Positions 61,161 through 64,000 of a stretch of 64,000 nt of DNA are shown here, piece by piece. Both the position numbers and the translations under genes were made by a program. Under the pieces are notes generated by a model. It saw only the letters and a program-made list of their open reading frames with translations, did no database searches and was not told the origin of the DNA. Numbering within the stretch: the first letter of the stretch is position 1; each line of letters starts with the position of its first letter. The DNA comes from Callipepla californica brunnescens (Eukaryota > Chordata > Aves > Galliformes > Odontophoridae): positions 248,001 through 312,000 of the forward strand of contig JALIRH010000119.1 of the NCBI GenBank assembly GCA_023055505.1, in the 5' to 3' direction.

Positions 61161-64000
61161 GCCCCATTGATTCCTATGGCCCCATTGATTCCTATGGTCC
61201 CATTGATTTTTATGGCCCCATTGAGTTCTATGGCCCCATTGAGTTCCATGGCCCCATTGATCCTCATGGCCCCATTGAGTTCTATGACTCCGTTGATTCC
61301 TATGGCCACATTGATCCCTATGGCCCCATTGAGTTCAATGCCCCATTGATTCCTATGGCCTCATCGATCCCTATGGCCCCATCGATTCCTATGGCCCCAT
61401 TGATTCCTATGATCCCATTGATCCCTATGGCCCCATTGCTCCCTATGGCCCCATCGATCCCTATGGCCCCATTGATCCCTCTGGCCCCATTGATTCCTAA
61501 GGCCCCACTGATTCCTATGGCCCCATTGATTCCTGTGGCCACATTGATCCCTATGGCCCCATTGATTCCTATGGCCCCATTGATTCCTGTGGCCACATTG
61601 ATCCCTATGGCCTTATTGATTCCTATGGCCCCACTGATTCCTATGGCCCCACGTATTCCTATGGCCCCACTGATTCCTATGGCCCCATTGATTCCTATGG
61701 TCCCATTGATCCCTGTGGCCCCATTGAGTTCTACGGCCCCACTTATTCCTATGGCCCCATTGATCCCTAGGGTCCCATTGATCTCTATGGCCCCATTGCG
61801 TTCTATAGTCCCATTGAGTTCTATGGCCCCATTGATTCCTATGGCCCCATTGATTTTTATGGCCCCTTTGAGTTCTATGGCCCCATTGAGTTCTAAAACC
61901 CAATTGATCCCTATGGCCCCATTGACCATTAGTCCCAACTGATTCCGATGTCCCCAATGATTCCTATGGCCCCATTGATCCCTATAGCCCCATTGATCCC
62001 TATGGCCCCATTGAGTTCTATGGCCATTTTCATCCCTATGGCTCCATTGATTATTATGGCCCCATTGATTCCTATGGCCCCATTGATTCCTATGGCCCCA
62101 CTGATCCCTCTGGCCCCACGTATTCCTATGGCCCCACTGATTCCTATGGCCCCACTGATCCCTATGGCCCCATTGATTCCTCTGGCCCCACTGATTCATA
62201 TGGCCCCATTGATCCCTATAGCCACCTTGATCCCTATAGCCCCATTGAGTTCTACGGCCACATTGATCCCTATGGCTCCGCTGATTCCTATGGCCCCATT
62301 GATTCCTATGGCCCCATTGTTTCCTGTGGCCCCATTGATCCCTATGCCCCATTGATTCCTATGGCCCCACTGATTCCTATGGCCCCACGTATTCCTATGC
62401 CCCACTGATTCCTATGGCCCCATTGATTCGTATGGTCCCATTGATCCCTATGGCTCCATTGAGTTCTATGGCCCCACTGATTCCTATGGCCCCATTGATT
62501 CCTATGGCCCCATTGATCCCTATGGCCCCATTGATCCCTATGGCCCCATTGATCCCTATGGCCCCATTCAGTTCTATGGCTGCATGGATTCTTCTGGCAT
62601 TATTGATCCCTAGGGCCCCATTGATCTCTATGGCCCCATTGAGTTCTATGGCCCCATTGAGTTTTATGGCCCCATTGATTCCTATGGCCCCATTGTTTTT
62701 TATGGCCCCTTTGAGTTCTATGGCCCTATTGAGTTCTATAGCCCAATTGATCCCTATGGCCCCATTGATCCCAAAGGCCCCATGGAGTTCTATGGCTCCA
62801 TTGAGTTCTATGGCCCCATTCATCCCTATCGCCCCATTGATTCCTAAGGCCCCATTGATTCATATGGTCCCATTGATCCCTACGGCCCCATTGAGTTCTA
62901 TGGCCCCACTGATTCCTATGGCCCCACTGATTCCTATGGCCCCATTCATTTCTATGGTCCCATTGATCCCCATGGCCCCGTTGAGTTCTAGGCCCAACTG
63001 ATTCCTATGGCCCCACTTATTCCTATGGTCCCGTTGATCCCTATGGCCCCATTGATCCCTATAGCCCCTTTGAGTTCTATGGCCGTGTGCATTCCTATGG
63101 CCTTATTGAGCCCTATGGCCCCGTTGAGTCCTATGGCCCCATTGATCTCTGTGGCCGCATTGAGTTCTATGGCCCAATTGATCCCTATGGCCCCATTGAT
63201 CCCTATGGCTCCTTTGAGTTCTATGGCTCCTTTGAGTTCTATGCCTCCATTGATCCCTATGGCACCATTGATCCCTATGGCCCCATTGAGTTCAATGGCC
63301 CCATTGATCCCTATGTCCCCATTGATCCCTATGGCCCCATTGCGTTCTATGGCCCCATTGATTACCATGGCCACATTGATCCCATTGGGCCCATCGATCT
63401 ATATGGCCCCATTGATCCCTATGGCCCCACTGATTCCTATGGCCCCACTGATTCCTATGGCCCCATTGATCCCTATGGCCCCTTGACTCTTATGGCCCCA
63501 CTCATCCCTAAGGCCCCATTGATTCCTATGACCCCATTGATTCGTACGGTCCCATTGACCCCTATGACCCCATTCAGTTCTATGTCCCCATTGATTCCTA
63601 TGGCCCCATTGAGTGACTTCTATGGCCACACTGATTCCTATGGCCACATTGAGTTCTATGGCCCAATTGATCCCTATGGCCCCATTGTGTTCTATGGCTC
63701 CATTGATTCCTATGGCCTCATCGATCTCTATGGCCGCATTGATCCCTATGGCCCCATCGATTCCTGTGGCCCCATTGATCCATATGTCCCTATTGATCCC
63801 TAAGGCCCCATCGATCCCTATGGCCCCATTGATCCCTTTGGCCCCATTGATTCCTAAGGCCCCACTGATTCCTATGGCCCCATTGATTCCTATGGCCCCA
63901 CTGATTCCTATGGCCTCATTGATTCCTATGGCCCCATTGATCCCTATGGCCCCATTGTTCCCTATGGCCCCATTGAGTTCTATGGCCCCATTGATCCTTA
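61161..64000. repeat. 18-bp satellite array, block 5
   Basis: About 158 units of the same satellite, same orientation as blocks 1-4, starting directly at the end of element B and continuing beyond the right edge. A partial unit at about 63610-63622 (GAGTGACTTC) breaks the register. Confidence 0.97.

Overview
The window looks like bird genomic DNA, most likely from a galliform close to chicken. The evidence is CR1 LINE fragments with the typical tail, several avian-type endogenous retroviruses (ERVs) including an EAV/alpharetrovirus-like one, ERV-L elements, and an olfactory receptor of the large avian 'HYGTLLGSRAC' type. No intact ordinary host gene was found.

Layout. An 18-bp satellite (consensus CCCCATTGATTCCTATGG, with GATCCC and GAGTTC variants) fills about 18.8 kb in five blocks: 1-9633, 16258-19245, 26662-28862, 36584-37713 and 61161-64000. 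The first four are pieces of one array split by three full-length proviruses: (1) a minus-strand gammaretrovirus-like provirus (9634-16257; tRNA-His primer site, intact gag, pol lacking most of RT, env reduced to TM); (2) a plus-strand betaretrovirus-like provirus (19246-26661; tRNA-Lys3 site, gag, dUTPase-protease, pol and env all open); (3) a plus-strand EAV/alpha-like provirus (28863-36583; tRNA-Trp site, frameshifts in gag and pol, two stops in env). A CR1 (37714-38720) ends the array.

From 38.7 to 57.6 kb lies ordinary sequence: old CR1 pieces, three solo LTRs, three coiled-coil exons on the minus strand that resemble the MTUS/CCDC69 family, and an olfactory receptor pseudogene (50803-57176) split near codon 17 by a young minus-strand ERV-L (element A, 50854-56252) with a 5-bp target duplication. 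A second ERV-L (element B, 57581-61160) has a full-length open gag but almost no pol. Its left flank is unique DNA and its right flank is satellite, so it may be a recombinant.

The most unusual coding feature is the Gag of elements A and B. Behind an ERV-L capsid-like region, both carry an N-terminal segment with two hydrophobic, probably membrane-spanning stretches separated by a loop with N-glycosylation sequons, where a matrix domain would be expected. The satellite itself is open in four of six frames, only because its unit is a multiple of three; the long open frames in it are not treated as genes.
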